DNA from: Actinomycetota bacterium
Lineage (GTDB): Bacteria > Actinomycetota > Actinomycetes > Actinomycetales > Kineosporiaceae
Direction of reading: 5' to 3'
Length of the DNA: 33,059 nt
Assembly (NCBI GenBank): GCA_030837345.1
Contig: JAUPKQ010000244.1
Location: forward strand, 1-33,059
This document shows, in pieces, positions 25,704-33,059 of this stretch. The notes beneath the pieces were generated by a model. That model saw only the letters and a program-made list of their open reading frames with translations, was not told where the DNA came from and did no database searches. The position numbers and the translations under genes are program-made. Within the stretch, counting starts at the first letter, position 1, and every line of letters begins with the position of its first letter.

Positions 25704-28193
25704 TCACTCACCCTCCGGATACTGGCCGTTCATCGGATCGGACCGGTCGTCCGGCCCTGACTCGCTGATCGCCCGCCTCGCGGCCTGGACGTCCAACTGG
25801 AAACTGCGCAGCTGCCAGCGCAAGGACTCCGCCGCCCCCGGACTGTCGTCCGGCCGGGCGAGCACCGGATCGTCCGCGGGACCGAGGTCGGGGAGCTGGG
25901 CCCCTCGGACCCTGCGCGGAATCACCGGAGCGGACGACTCCGTCAGATCGATCACCCGGGAGGAGTCCTCCGGGCCGTCCCCGCCCATGGTTCGCCTCGA
26001 TCCGCCGAAGGCCGTCGTGACGGACGACGGCAGGGTCGGTGCCGGACCGGAGGGAACCGGCATCGGCATCGGCGCCGAAGGAACCTGGGCCGACGGCACG
26101 GGGGTGGGCCTGGTCGGTGTCTCCACGGACACCGGGCCCCCTGGGGGGAAGTCCCCAGGACCCACCGGGGGCCGCGGCGCGGCGGAGGGTGCGGAGGCCG
26201 ACCTCAGCGGCGGCACCGCCTGCGCCGACGGCCCGGGGTGCGGCAGTCCGGGGTGCGGCAGTCCGGGGTGCGGCGGCACGGCGTGCGGCGAGCCGTCCGA
26301 GGAGGACTGCGCGAGGCCGAGCACGGATTCGGGAAGCAGGATGGAGGCGGTGATACCCCGCCCGGCCGACGGTTCGAGGGTCGCCTCGATGCTCCGTCTC
26401 CGGGCGAGACGGCCGACGACGTGGAGCCCGAGCAGTTTGGCGTTGGTCCGGACACCGTCGGACCGGCGGATGCGCTGGTTGGCGTCCTCCAGCTCACGCT
26501 GGGTCATCCCGACACCCTGATCGATCACCCGGAGCCGGTACCCCTCGCGCACCCGCTGCCCGATCACCGTGACCTGCGTCGTCGGCGGTGAGAAGTGGGT
26601 GGCGTTCTCGACGAGTTCGGCGATGAGGTGGACGACGTCCGCGACGGCGGATCCGTTCACCAGGGCGTCCTCGATGTGGTGCAGGTCGACGCGGATGTAC
26701 TCCTCGATCTCCGACAGGGCGGCACGCACGACGTCGATCACCGATACCGGCCGCGACCAGGTCCGGGTCTGGTGCGCCCCGGCGAGCACGAGCATGCTCT
26801 CGGCGTTACGGCGGATGCGGGTCGTGGCGTGGTCGAGCCGGAACAGCTGCGACAGCACCTCGGGGTCCTGCTCCTTGCGTTCCAGTTCGGTGACGTAGGA
26901 GAGCATCCGGCCGAGCAGGTTCTGGTTGCGGCGGCCGAGGTTGACAAGCATCTCCGAGGTCTCGCGGTCGGCCCGGTGCTGCTCGATGGCCTGTCCGAGG
27001 GCGCTGTCCTGGAGCGTCGTCAGGGCCTCACCGAGATCGTGGAGCTCGTCACGGGTGCGGACGACGAGGGGAGGAAGAACGGGAGGCTCGTCCTCGGCGT
27101 CCATCGCCTTGATCTTCGCCAGGGCGTTGGGCAGGTGATCGGTCGCCGCGCGTTCGGCCTGGCGGATCAGGTGACGGATCGGCCGGACGATCCGGTGGAG
27201 AGCGAACACCATGAATCCGGCGAGGAGGAACAGCAGGGCGGCGGCGGCGGTCATCGTGATCCGCTGACGCTCCTCGGCCAGGCGCTCCTGGGTCCGGACA
27301 CGCTCGGCGATCCGCTTCTCCAGTTCGGCGACGATGTTGTCGATCCGATCGACCCCCGGCCTGTCGACGCCGCGGACGGCGCGGTCGGCCTCGGCGTAGT
27401 CGCGGCCGGAGGAGGCGAGGAATTTGTCGAGTGCCTGTTCGTAGGCGACGTCCGCGACGCGCTCCGCTTCCTCGAACAACTTGAGCTGCCTCTTGACCTC
27501 CGGATCGGGATCGGAGATGAGGAGCTGCGCGCAGAGGGAGTCGGTGATGCGGTCCTGCTCCTCCAGCCTCTCGACGAACTCGGCCCGGTCCCGGGGGTTG
27601 GCGCCGCGCAGGAGGAGGTTCTTCCACTCCTGGACCCGCTGGGTGAACTCGACCTGCATCTGGCGGGCGAGCAGCCCCTGGCGGACCTCACGCTGGAGGA
27701 TGCTGTCGAACCCTCCGGCGGTGGCCCTGGTCTCGGCGATGAGGACCCCCGACGCCACGACCAGGACGGCGAGGATGGCCGCGAGCAGCACCCCGAGCTT
27801 GACGCCGATGGTCACACGGAAGCGGACGCGCCGGCGGGTGGACCGGGCGGACGCCGGCGGGACGGACGGCAGAGGCAGGCCCGACGACGTCGCGGTCTCC
27901 TCCGCCGGGAGCGATCCGAGGAGGTCCCCGGGCATGCCCGGCGAGACGGGCGGGAGGCCGAACGGGCTGCCGGTACCGCTGCCGGGACGCCCCACCGACG
28001 TGACGGAGAGCCCCGGGACCAAGGTGCTGCCCGTGTCGGACGGCGTCCTGCCCTCGATCGCGCCGAAGAGACCGGCGGACCCGGGCGTCGCGTCGCCGAT
28101 GAGCGGGCCGGGGTCTCCCCCGAGCAGCGAGTGCTGGGCAGACGCCGCGGCGTCCTTGGCCCTGCGGGAACGAGACGATCGGACGAAGGTCAT
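25704..28193 (-). CDS. conservon sensor histidine-kinase-like protein (CvnA-like, nitrate/nitrite-sensor type)
   Basis: An 829-residue membrane protein. About 125 Pro/Ser/Gly-rich cytosolic residues lead to span 1 (about 127-152). An extracytoplasmic helical sensor region follows (QMQVEFTQRVQEWKNLLLRG, the NIT-type pattern), then span 2 (about 313-335) and a HAMP region (RIVRPIRHLIRQAERAA). LDHATTRIRRNAESMLVLAG replaces a classical H-box. The ATPase domain shows LIAELVENATHFSPP (N box), DQGVGM (G1), LGLHVVGRLARRR and GRGITASILLP. The last 200 residues are disordered and include the HPGLP repeats. The ATG overlaps the upstream stop (ATGA), with GGTGAG six bases before it. Such proteins may be pseudo-kinases that signal through roadblock/GTPase partners. 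Confidence 0.93.
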   Translation of the reverse strand: MTFVRSSRSRRAKDAAASAQHSLLGGDPGPLIGDATPGSAGLFGAIEGRTPSDTGSTLVPGLSVTSVGRPGSGTGSPFGLPPVSPGMPGDLLGSLPAEETATSSGLPLPSVPPASARSTRRRVRFRVTIGVKLGVLLAAILAVLVVASGVLIAETRATAGGFDSILQREVRQGLLARQMQVEFTQRVQEWKNLLLRGANPRDRAEFVERLEEQDRITDSLCAQLLISDPDPEVKRQLKLFEEAERVADVAYEQALDKFLASSGRDYAEADRAVRGVDRPGVDRIDNIVAELEKRIAERVRTQERLAEERQRITMTAAAALLFLLAGFMVFALHRIVRPIRHLIRQAERAATDHLPNALAKIKAMDAEDEPPVLPPLVVRTRDELHDLGEALTTLQDSALGQAIEQHRADRETSEMLVNLGRRNQNLLGRMLSYVTELERKEQDPEVLSQLFRLDHATTRIRRNAESMLVLAGAHQTRTWSRPVSVIDVVRAALSEIEEYIRVDLHHIEDALVNGSAVADVVHLIAELVENATHFSPPTTQVTVIGQRVREGYRLRVIDQGVGMTQRELEDANQRIRRSDGVRTNAKLLGLHVVGRLARRRSIEATLEPSAGRGITASILLPESVLGLAQSSSDGSPHAVPPHPGLPHPGLPHPGPSAQAVPPLRSASAPSAAPRPPVGPGDFPPGGPVSVETPTRPTPVPSAQVPSAPMPMPVPSGPAPTLPSSVTTAFGGSRRTMGGDGPEDSSRVIDLTESSAPVIPRRVRGAQLPDLGPADDPVLARPDDSPGAAESLRWQLRSFQLDVQAARRAISESGPDDRSDPMNGQYPEGE
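26235..26279 (-). repeat. three tandem 15-bp repeats in the conservon sensor tail
   Basis: Units of GGGGTGCGGCAGTCC at 26235 and 26250 and a diverged copy at 26265 encode repeats of the five residues HPGLP on the minus strand, within the disordered C-terminal tail. Confidence 0.85.
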
Positions 28194-28651
28194 CGCGCGC
28201 TCACCGTCCCCGACCACAAGAGTGCCGCCAGTTCCGCGGCGACCTCGGACGCGGATCCGGTGTCCTCGTCCGTGTCGACCGGATGGTCGGCGGCCCGCAC
28301 CAGCCCGGCGGTCACGCCGTCCGCGCCGTGCTCGATCCGCGCGGCCCAGCGGTGGTCCGGCCCCAGGGAGATCACGACGTCGAACCCCGGACGCCGGCAG
28401 GCGAGGGGCAGCAGCGCCCGGACCGAGGCCCGCAACACACCGTCAGGGTCGACGGGATGAGGATCATCCGCGGTCCTCGGCGACGGGCCCTCGAAAGGCA
28501 CGTTCACCGCGGCGTCCAGTCGTTGGGCGATGTCCGCGGTCCGTGAGAGCCGCTCGGCGACGGCACGCCGACGATCGGCGTACGTCCCCCGCCCGGGAAT
28601 GATGGTTGAACCTGCTGCCGTCGACAACCCGATCGGCCGATACCCAGCCAA
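28190..28651 (-). CDS. uncharacterised protein coupled to the conservon sensor gene
   Basis: A 153-residue protein of no family I recognise. The start is a TTG (LAGYRPIGLSTAAG) with TAAGGAG four bases upstream; the open frame upstream has no ribosome binding site. A helical segment YADRRRAVAERLSRTADIAQ is followed by a linker and a C-terminal alpha/beta part with FDVVISLGPDHRWAARIEHG and TGSASEVAAELAALLWSG. There is no membrane span or signal. Its stop overlaps the kinase ATG (ATGA), so it is the first gene of a five-gene operon and probably works with the conservon. A conservon usually begins with the sensor, so this extra lead gene is notable. Confidence 0.75.
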   Translation of the reverse strand: MAGYRPIGLSTAAGSTIIPGRGTYADRRRAVAERLSRTADIAQRLDAAVNVPFEGPSPRTADDPHPVDPDGVLRASVRALLPLACRRPGFDVVISLGPDHRWAARIEHGADGVTAGLVRAADHPVDTDEDTGSASEVAAELAALLWSGTVSAR

Positions 28652-28738
28652 GACGCTCCTTACAGCATGCTTTTGAGGCCACTCGCGGACGCCTGGGGTT
28701 CGTCCTACGCCAGTGAGAACGGGCGGATCCTTGCCGTA

Positions 28739-28755
28739 CGTCACGTATCGTGACG
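28739..28755. promoter_or_regulatory. 17-bp inverted repeat, candidate conservon operator
   Basis: CGTCACG and CGTGACG flank TAT exactly. It lies about 90 bases upstream of the first conservon-operon gene and just downstream of a candidate promoter, where a bound repressor would block transcription. Confidence 0.45.
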
Positions 28756-28770
28756 CTCCGGTGCGCCCTC

Positions 28771-28799
28771 ACCTTTCAGGCATCATCGCAAAGTGTCAA
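28771..28799 (-). promoter_or_regulatory. candidate conservon operon promoter
   Basis: On the minus strand a perfect TTGACA (28799-28794) is followed after 17 bases by AAAGGT (28776-28771). The -10 match is modest. The predicted start site would leave a leader of about 110 bases containing the 17-bp inverted repeat. Confidence 0.4.
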
Positions 28800-29009
28800 G
28801 GCACTTACGCAACGTGCTGGCGAATTGGGAGAGACTTAACTTTTACGACAGAAACAGTATGATGCATCACTTGCAGTACACGAATCGTGGCGAACAAGAC
28901 CACCTCGCCCGAGAGACCCTCACTCAGCGTCACCACATTCCGGTCCTCACGGTCACGCCCCACGACGTCACCCACTTGGCGTATCGAACATCAGTTCGAA
29001 CACTGAAAG

Positions 29010-29041
29010 GGTGGGGACATGCTCGTCGGCACGTCCCCACC
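29010..29041 (+). promoter_or_regulatory. hairpin around the start codon of the small plus-strand gene
   Basis: GGTGGGGAC (29010-29018) pairs perfectly with GTCCCCACC (29033-29041). The ATG at 29019-29021 is the first codon of the 14-base loop, and the G-rich ribosome binding site lies inside the stem. Translation initiation would require the stem to open. Confidence 0.5.
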
Positions 29042-29384
29042 CCGCCGTCCGGGACGTGTCCCCCTCGCCGCGCGTCCCGTCGTCCCGCCCCGGCCGGGCG
29101 AGGCGCCCCGAGCGCCCCGAGCGCCCGGGGCCCCCGGAGCCAGCACCGGGGCCAGCACCGGCACCGGGAGCATCCGCACGGAACGGGCGGGAGTCCCCCG
29201 GCACTGTTGGGTGATCGACGAGGAGCTGACTCCGGGCCGCTGTCCCGGCCTCCTCCTGGAGTGGGACCGGACGCCGCACGGCTGGCGCGGCAGGGTCGTC
29301 TTCACACTCCCGGGGGACGGCGGACCGGTACTGATGGAGGCCTGGTTGCCCTCCGGGCTGCTGCGCCCCGCCGATCCGGTCTGA
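29019..29384 (+). CDS. small conserved actinobacterial protein of unknown function
   Basis: A 121-residue protein. The N-terminal 60 residues are low-complexity Pro/Arg/Ala with short repeats (RAPRAPGAPGASTGASTG). The C-terminal half RHCWVIDEELTPGRCPGLLL, EWDRTPHGWRGRVVFTLPGD and LMEAWLPSGLLRPA resembles a widespread small beta-rich protein family of actinobacteria with no assigned function. The ATG is the only start candidate before the conserved part and is preceded by AGGGTGGGG. It is tail-to-tail with the next gene, only 6 bases apart. Confidence 0.7.
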   Translation: MLVGTSPPRRPGRVPLAARPVVPPRPGEAPRAPRAPGAPGASTGASTGTGSIRTERAGVPRHCWVIDEELTPGRCPGLLLEWDRTPHGWRGRVVFTLPGDGGPVLMEAWLPSGLLRPADPV

Positions 29385-29390
29385 GGAGGA

Positions 29391-30446
29391 TCAGGCCCTC
29401 AGATGGGAGACCCGCTCCCAGGCCGGGTCACGGTGGCTCGAGATCACGACCGGCCCCTGCTCCCACCCGGCGACCGCCGCCTTGAGCTGCTCGACCGCCG
29501 GGGTGGCGCCGTCCACGTAGGCGTGCAGGACGCGCCGCCCACCGTGCGTCTCGTGGGCCACGACCCGCCCGCTGCCGCCGAGACGATCCTCCAGATGCGC
29601 CCCGAGGTCACGGAGCGCCTGGCGGGATCCGGGCCCGGGCAGACCGTGGTCGTCGAGGTCGGAGAACGGGACGTCGACGGCGACGTGCGTGTCGAGGTGA
29701 GGAGCAGCCGTCGCCTTCAGCGGGACCTGGGTCCCGGCCAGGACGGGACGGCCGTCGGGGCCGCTGCCCTCCAGCAGGATCCAGGCGGGGCGACCGTCCT
29801 CGGTCGTGAACATCTCCCGCAGATCGGCGACGACGGCCGGAAGCCCGGTCAGGGGCACCGGGTCGAGAGGCAGCACCGTCGAGACGCCGACCTCCCCCAC
29901 CCAGGTCTCGACGGCGTCCTCCCCGAGCACCTGGTCGAGAAGAATGAAGGACGCCATGGACCGTGTCCGTTCCGGGAGTTTCGCGAAGTCCGGATGATAA
30001 ACATTCACATCCAGGACGGAACCGTTCACCCGCGCGGCCACCCGGACCGATGCCACATCGATGGGGACGTCGTCGAACGACAACACGAGCACGGCGGCGT
30101 CGGGGACGGGAACCCGTGCGTCCGAGTACTCCCATATGGCGTCCGGAGGCGGAGCCGCCTGGCGCCAGCGCCGGGCCACCGCCCGCAGTTCGGCGTCCCC
30201 CTCGGAGCTGACCACGAGCACATGTTCGCTGGTCCGGCCAGCACCGAGTTCCCACCCCAGGCCACAGTGGATCGCACCGATCCGGCGACTGATCTCGTCG
30301 ACGACCCGGTGAGGATCACGGGACCTGATCGCGACGACCGTCTCCGAGGCGCCGGCATCCCGCCACCACGCCCAGAACTCCTCGATCGCGCCCTGCTGGC
30401 GCCCGGAGGCGTCCGTCGTGGAACGCCACCGTGAGAAGAGGCCCAC
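29391..30446 (-). CDS. uncharacterised protein, possibly DUF695-like at the C-terminus
   Basis: A 351-residue cytosolic protein with no signal or membrane span. MGLFSRWRSTTDASG, then IEEFWAWWRDAGASETVVAI at the N-terminus, is a pattern seen in actinobacterial hypothetical proteins. The central part has VLVLSFDDVPIDVASVRVAA and HPDFAKLPERTRSMASFILL. The last 110 residues (HLDTHVAVDVPFSDLDDHGL, ALRDLGAHLEDRLGGSGRVV, GGRRVLHAYVDG) resemble DUF695-type domains; this is a tentative reading. The start is GTG with AAGGTT five bases upstream. It is divergent from the PP2C gene over 114 bases. Confidence 0.75.
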   Translation of the reverse strand: MGLFSRWRSTTDASGRQQGAIEEFWAWWRDAGASETVVAIRSRDPHRVVDEISRRIGAIHCGLGWELGAGRTSEHVLVVSSEGDAELRAVARRWRQAAPPPDAIWEYSDARVPVPDAAVLVLSFDDVPIDVASVRVAARVNGSVLDVNVYHPDFAKLPERTRSMASFILLDQVLGEDAVETWVGEVGVSTVLPLDPVPLTGLPAVVADLREMFTTEDGRPAWILLEGSGPDGRPVLAGTQVPLKATAAPHLDTHVAVDVPFSDLDDHGLPGPGSRQALRDLGAHLEDRLGGSGRVVAHETHGGRRVLHAYVDGATPAVEQLKAAVAGWEQGPVVISSHRDPAWERVSHLRA

Positions 30447-30560
30447 GGGCGAACCTTACTCATGAGCAGCACTTTCGGGAACGAGCACGGAACACGGGAT
30501 GGCCCGGACATGGAATGCTCTCAATCAAGAAGCTTCCGGACCGAAGAAAGCTGACAGACA

Positions 30561-31307
30561 GTGTTCTCCTTGGCCACCGATGCCGCGCCCGGACGATCCA
30601 ATGAGGACTTCGTCCTGGCAACCACCGATCTCGCCGTCGTCGTGGACGGCGCGGGCCCGGGCGACGACTGCGCCCACGGAGTGTCCTGGTACGCCCGGCA
30701 ACTCGCGGCCCAGACGATGTCCGCACTGATCGCCGAGCCCGATCTGTCCCTCGCGGACGGCCTGGCCCGGGGCATCCACGCGGTCGCCCGCCTGCACATC
30801 TACAGCTGCAACCTGTCGTCGGCCGAGACCCCCCGGGCCTCCGTCGGGATCTTGCGGATCGGGACCGAGTCCGTCGACACCCTGACCCTGGGCGGATGCA
30901 CGGTCGTCGTCGACACCGACGCCGGCCCCCAGATCACCTCCGACCACCGGGCCGGCGCCCCGGCCGCGGCCTCCGACCCGAAGATCGTCGCAAGCGGCGC
31001 CCTGTGCAACAGCTACCCGTACACCTGGGTCAGGCGCGCGGCGGTCCTGTCGGACGGCGCGAGCTGGCTCGTCGACCAGGCCTCCGGCTACGACTGGCCG
31101 CTCTACCTCGACCTGCTCGACCAGCACGGACCCGCGGGGCTCATCCAGCACGTGCGGTCCGTCGAGGACTCCGATCCCACGGGTACCCAGTACCACCGGG
31201 CGGAACTCCAGGACGACGCCTCCATCGCCCACGCCGTCCTCACCGGGCGGTCCCACCGCTCCACCGGCCCCGACTCCCCGCTGGATCTCTCCCGCACGGA
31301 GTCGTGA
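30561..31307 (+). CDS. PP2C-family protein phosphatase
   Basis: Metal-dependent Ser/Thr phosphatase domain of 248 residues with nothing else attached. The metal ligands appear in order: RSNEDFVLA (NED), VVVDGAGPGD (DG), VLSDGAS (SDG) and QDDASIAHAVL (the DD/DN pair near the C-terminus). The spacing fits the PPM fold. There is no membrane span, sensor domain or neighbouring kinase, so the substrate is unknown; it may act on a Ser/Thr-kinase target or an anti-sigma antagonist. The start is a GTG; purines upstream (GAAGAAAGC) give only weak support. It is convergent with the GH26 gene. Confidence 0.85.
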   Translation: MFSLATDAAPGRSNEDFVLATTDLAVVVDGAGPGDDCAHGVSWYARQLAAQTMSALIAEPDLSLADGLARGIHAVARLHIYSCNLSSAETPRASVGILRIGTESVDTLTLGGCTVVVDTDAGPQITSDHRAGAPAAASDPKIVASGALCNSYPYTWVRRAAVLSDGASWLVDQASGYDWPLYLDLLDQHGPAGLIQHVRSVEDSDPTGTQYHRAELQDDASIAHAVLTGRSHRSTGPDSPLDLSRTES

Positions 31308-31324
31308 CGACGGACAGGACCGTG

Positions 31325-31358
31325 CGGCCTGGCCAGACCGTGCGGTCCGGCCAGGCCG
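31325..31358. terminator. bidirectional hairpin between the phosphatase and GH26 genes
   Basis: CGGCCTGGCC (31325-31334) and GGCCAGGCCG (31349-31358) pair perfectly. Inside the loop GACCG and CGGTC (31336-31347) extend the stem after a one-base gap on each side. It sits in the 60-base gap between convergent genes. Confidence 0.7.
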
Positions 31359-31367
31359 ACGGCGAGG

Positions 31368-33059
31368 TCAGCCCTTGCGGTTACCCCACTTCAGACCGGG
31401 GTAGACCTCGGCGGACTTCGGGTTGGCACCCTTGCCGTAGATCGTGAACCCCTCGTTGCCGCCGTGGACGACGTTGAAGTACACCGAGTAGATCACCTTG
31501 CCCGAGGCGGCGCTGGGGATCTTCTCGCCGAGGCGCCAGGTCGCGCTGTTCGCGTGCTTGTTCATCCAGCCGTTGAAAGCCTTGATCCACTCAGGGTGGT
31601 CCTGGCCGGCCCCTTCGGGCTTGAGACCCCATTCGGGGAACGACAACGGCTTGCCGTGCTGCTTGGCGAACTGCCGCCACGACTCCGGCCCGAAGGGGTT
31701 ACCCAGGTCGTCACGGTCGTCCGACTCGGTGTTCCAGGCGGAGATACTCACCCGGGCGTCGCTGGAGCCGTCGTCGTAGTAGTCGGGGCCGATGACGTCG
31801 ACGACATTGTCGCCGGGGTACCAGTAACTGACCGGCAGGCCGGTGTGGTCACCGAAGTTGGGGGAGAACACCGCGTAGGACGTCGGCATCGCCTCGCGGT
31901 AGATCTTCACCATGCGGGCGAAGGCCTTCTTGTAGTCGGCCGAGTTCTCCTTGGTGACCATCCAGTTCTTGTACCAGTTGCCGTTCATCTCGTGGAACGG
32001 CCGGTAGAACGTCGGGCCCGTCGCGTTCTTGCGCGTCTCGGCGAGCACCTTGGCCGCGGCGCGCCAGCGGTCGTCGTACTCACCCCGCGCGGCGGCGGCG
32101 TAGTTCTCGTCGCTGTCGAGGACGGTCCCGCCGACCGCGATGTCCAGGGCGCCCTTCCAGCTCTCGTACTCGGACAGCCCGGAGAGCGTGCGCTGAACCT
32201 CGTCGCTGGTGTCCGCCCAGGTCGCGGCCACCGTGACGGGCTGCCCGACCCAGTCCTGGAACTTGCCGTCCGTCACACCGACCCCGGAAGCCCCCGCGTA
32301 CCAGCCGCCCGCGGCCTTCCCCCCGATCGCCGCCGGAGGCTGGGTCTTCGACGAGGTCGTCGACTTCGTGCTCGACGTCGTCGTGGTCGTCGTTGTGGTG
32401 CCCGACGGCGACCCGCTGGGCGAGCCGGACGGCGAGGGCGTCCCGGAGCCGGTCGGCGACTGCGTGGGGGTGTCCGTGGGTGACGGCGCCGGCTCGCTCG
32501 ACGACGACGTCGGGGAGGGGTCCCCGGTCGCCGACGTCAGGGAGGCCTCATCCTGCTTGATCTTGATCATGTCACCGAGCGGCAGGAGCCCGGTGATCGA
32601 GGCGACGACACCGATCGCGACGACAGAGGCCGCGAGCGCCGTCCCGTTCCGCACCCGCTGGTTGCGGCGGCGACCCGCGCGCTGCTCCCGGACGGCGGAC
32701 CGCGACGAGCGTGCGACATCGATTTCCAGGACGCCGTCGGACGTGGCCTCGGTCGCCCCCCTGGGCCGGATTCCCAGGTCCAGTTCGTCGGTGTACGGGC
32801 TACGGGCCAGCACGGCAGGGGGCGTGACAGGCGATGCGGCGGAGGCTGCGGAGGGGCCAGCGTCGGCGTACGGGCTACGGGCACCCCCGTCCACGGCCTG
32901 ACCCGCACCGTAGGGGCTGAGAGGAAGAGATCCGGTTCCCTGAGGGGCAACCGCATACGAACCGGTGGGGTAGGCGGTCGCGTAGGGACCGGTCGCGTAG
33001 GGACCGGTCGCGTAGGGACCGGTCGCGTACTGGGGCTCTGAGTAGGGGGCACCCGCGTA
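31368..33059 (-). CDS. membrane-anchored GH26 glycoside hydrolase (N-terminus off the right edge)
   Basis: At least 563 residues; the frame is open to the right edge, so the true start lies outside. A GTG at 32894 could be read as a start, but the 55 codons before it have the same Tyr/Pro/Gly-rich character, including three YATGP repeats, and no stop. The visible order is: a disordered cytosolic part with SPYxD motifs, a basic stretch (RRRNQRVR), one membrane span (about 138-162), a Ser/Thr/Pro linker of about 75 residues, and a GH26 domain. The acid/base Glu is in PFHEMNGNWYKNW (visible residue 357) and the nucleophile Glu in SFPEWGL (476). GH26 enzymes cut beta-mannan or mixed-linked beta-glucans; the substrate here is unknown. 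Type II topology places the domain outside. Confidence 0.88.
   Translation of the reverse strand, partial: YAGAPYSEPQYATGPYATGPYATGPYATAYPTGSYAVAPQGTGSLPLSPYGAGQAVDGGARSPYADAGPSAASAASPVTPPAVLARSPYTDELDLGIRPRGATEATSDGVLEIDVARSSRSAVREQRAGRRRNQRVRNGTALAASVVAIGVVASITGLLPLGDMIKIKQDEASLTSATGDPSPTSSSSEPAPSPTDTPTQSPTGSGTPSPSGSPSGSPSGTTTTTTTTSSTKSTTSSKTQPPAAIGGKAAGGWYAGASGVGVTDGKFQDWVGQPVTVAATWADTSDEVQRTLSGLSEYESWKGALDIAVGGTVLDSDENYAAAARGEYDDRWRAAAKVLAETRKNATGPTFYRPFHEMNGNWYKNWMVTKENSADYKKAFARMVKIYREAMPTSYAVFSPNFGDHTGLPVSYWYPGDNVVDVIGPDYYDDGSSDARVSISAWNTESDDRDDLGNPFGPESWRQFAKQHGKPLSFPEWGLKPEGAGQDHPEWIKAFNGWMNKHANSATWRLGEKIPSAASGKVIYSVYFNVVHGGNEGFTIYGKGANPKSAEVYPGLKWGNRKG
32982..33026 (-). repeat. three perfect 15-bp tandem repeats in the GH26 gene
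   Basis: GTAGGGACCGGTCGC occurs at 32982, 32997 and 33012 without change and encodes the five residues YATGP in the GH26 reading frame. The repeats are in frame with the downstream gene, which argues that the coding region extends beyond the window. Confidence 0.9.

Larger units (their letters stand above)
28652..29018. other. AT-richer divergent regulatory region upstream of the conservon
   Basis: No reliable gene is seen in 367 bases. Composition between about 28780 and 28990 is well below the window's GC. It holds a TTGACA -35 facing the conservon, an inverted repeat CGTCACG-TAT-CGTGACG (28739-28755), and GTTCGAAC plus two TCGAACA copies near 28985-29002 upstream of the small plus-strand gene. 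An open frame from 28793 starts here but collides with the real downstream gene in another frame. Confidence 0.5.

Noticed and set aside
26595-28460. A 621-codon plus-strand frame opposite the conservon sensor
   Set aside because: The minus strand shows an ordered sensor, HAMP and ATPase architecture with start-stop coupling on both sides. The plus frame is its codon shadow.
28793-29485. A 230-codon plus-strand frame beginning in the AT-rich region
   Set aside because: It overlaps the conserved small gene at 29019 in another frame and runs into the convergent gene. Its first part lies over promoter-like sequence and has no ribosome binding site.

Overview
The window is high-GC actinobacterial chromosomal DNA. 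It carries the classical ribosomal protein/RNA polymerase block in actinobacterial order: tRNA-Thr, tRNA-Met, rpmG, hadA, hadB, murB on the far side, then tRNA-Trp, secE, nusG, rplK, rplA, rplJ, rplL, rpoB, rpoC. Several CDS start with GTG or TTG. NusG carries an acidic N-terminal extension, RpoC has the Cys60/62/75/78 zinc site of the mycobacterial enzyme, and a GTPase/roadblock/DUF742/histidine-kinase conservon is present. I would place it in Actinomycetes, possibly a Micrococcales relative, but the sequence alone does not fix the genus.

Left part (1-9934, all minus strand): rpoC (runs off the left edge), rpoB, rplL, rplJ, rplA, rplK, nusG, secE and tRNA-Trp. The spacers hold structured RNA. 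There are two stacked hairpins between rplL and rpoB, one a textbook U-tailed terminator. There is a likely L10 leader between rplA and rplJ, and a 12-bp hairpin between rpoB and rpoC.

Middle (10000-22450): an aminotransferase; a proline-rich repeat protein; an NTF2-like protein; a scar region (13147-13787) with three copies of an 18-bp repeat and gene remnants; a two-gene drug-type ABC exporter; an XRE regulator with an unassigned C-terminal domain; a small membrane protein; an adenosine-deaminase-family enzyme; murB; and an MFS exporter divergent from a LacI regulator with a 16-bp palindrome between them.

Right part (22452-33059): hadB/hadA-type hot-dog dehydratases, rpmG, tRNA-Met and tRNA-Thr. 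Next comes a complete conservon (sensor kinase, roadblock/LC7, DUF742, GTPase) led by an extra translationally coupled 153-residue protein. After it come a small conserved protein whose start codon sits in a hairpin, an unrecognised 351-residue protein, a stand-alone PP2C-type phosphatase, and a membrane-anchored GH26 glycosidase that runs off the right edge. The signalling genes (conservon, PP2C) beside a cell-surface glycosidase are the most interesting accessory grouping. No CRISPR array, intact insertion sequence, prophage or replication origin was seen.
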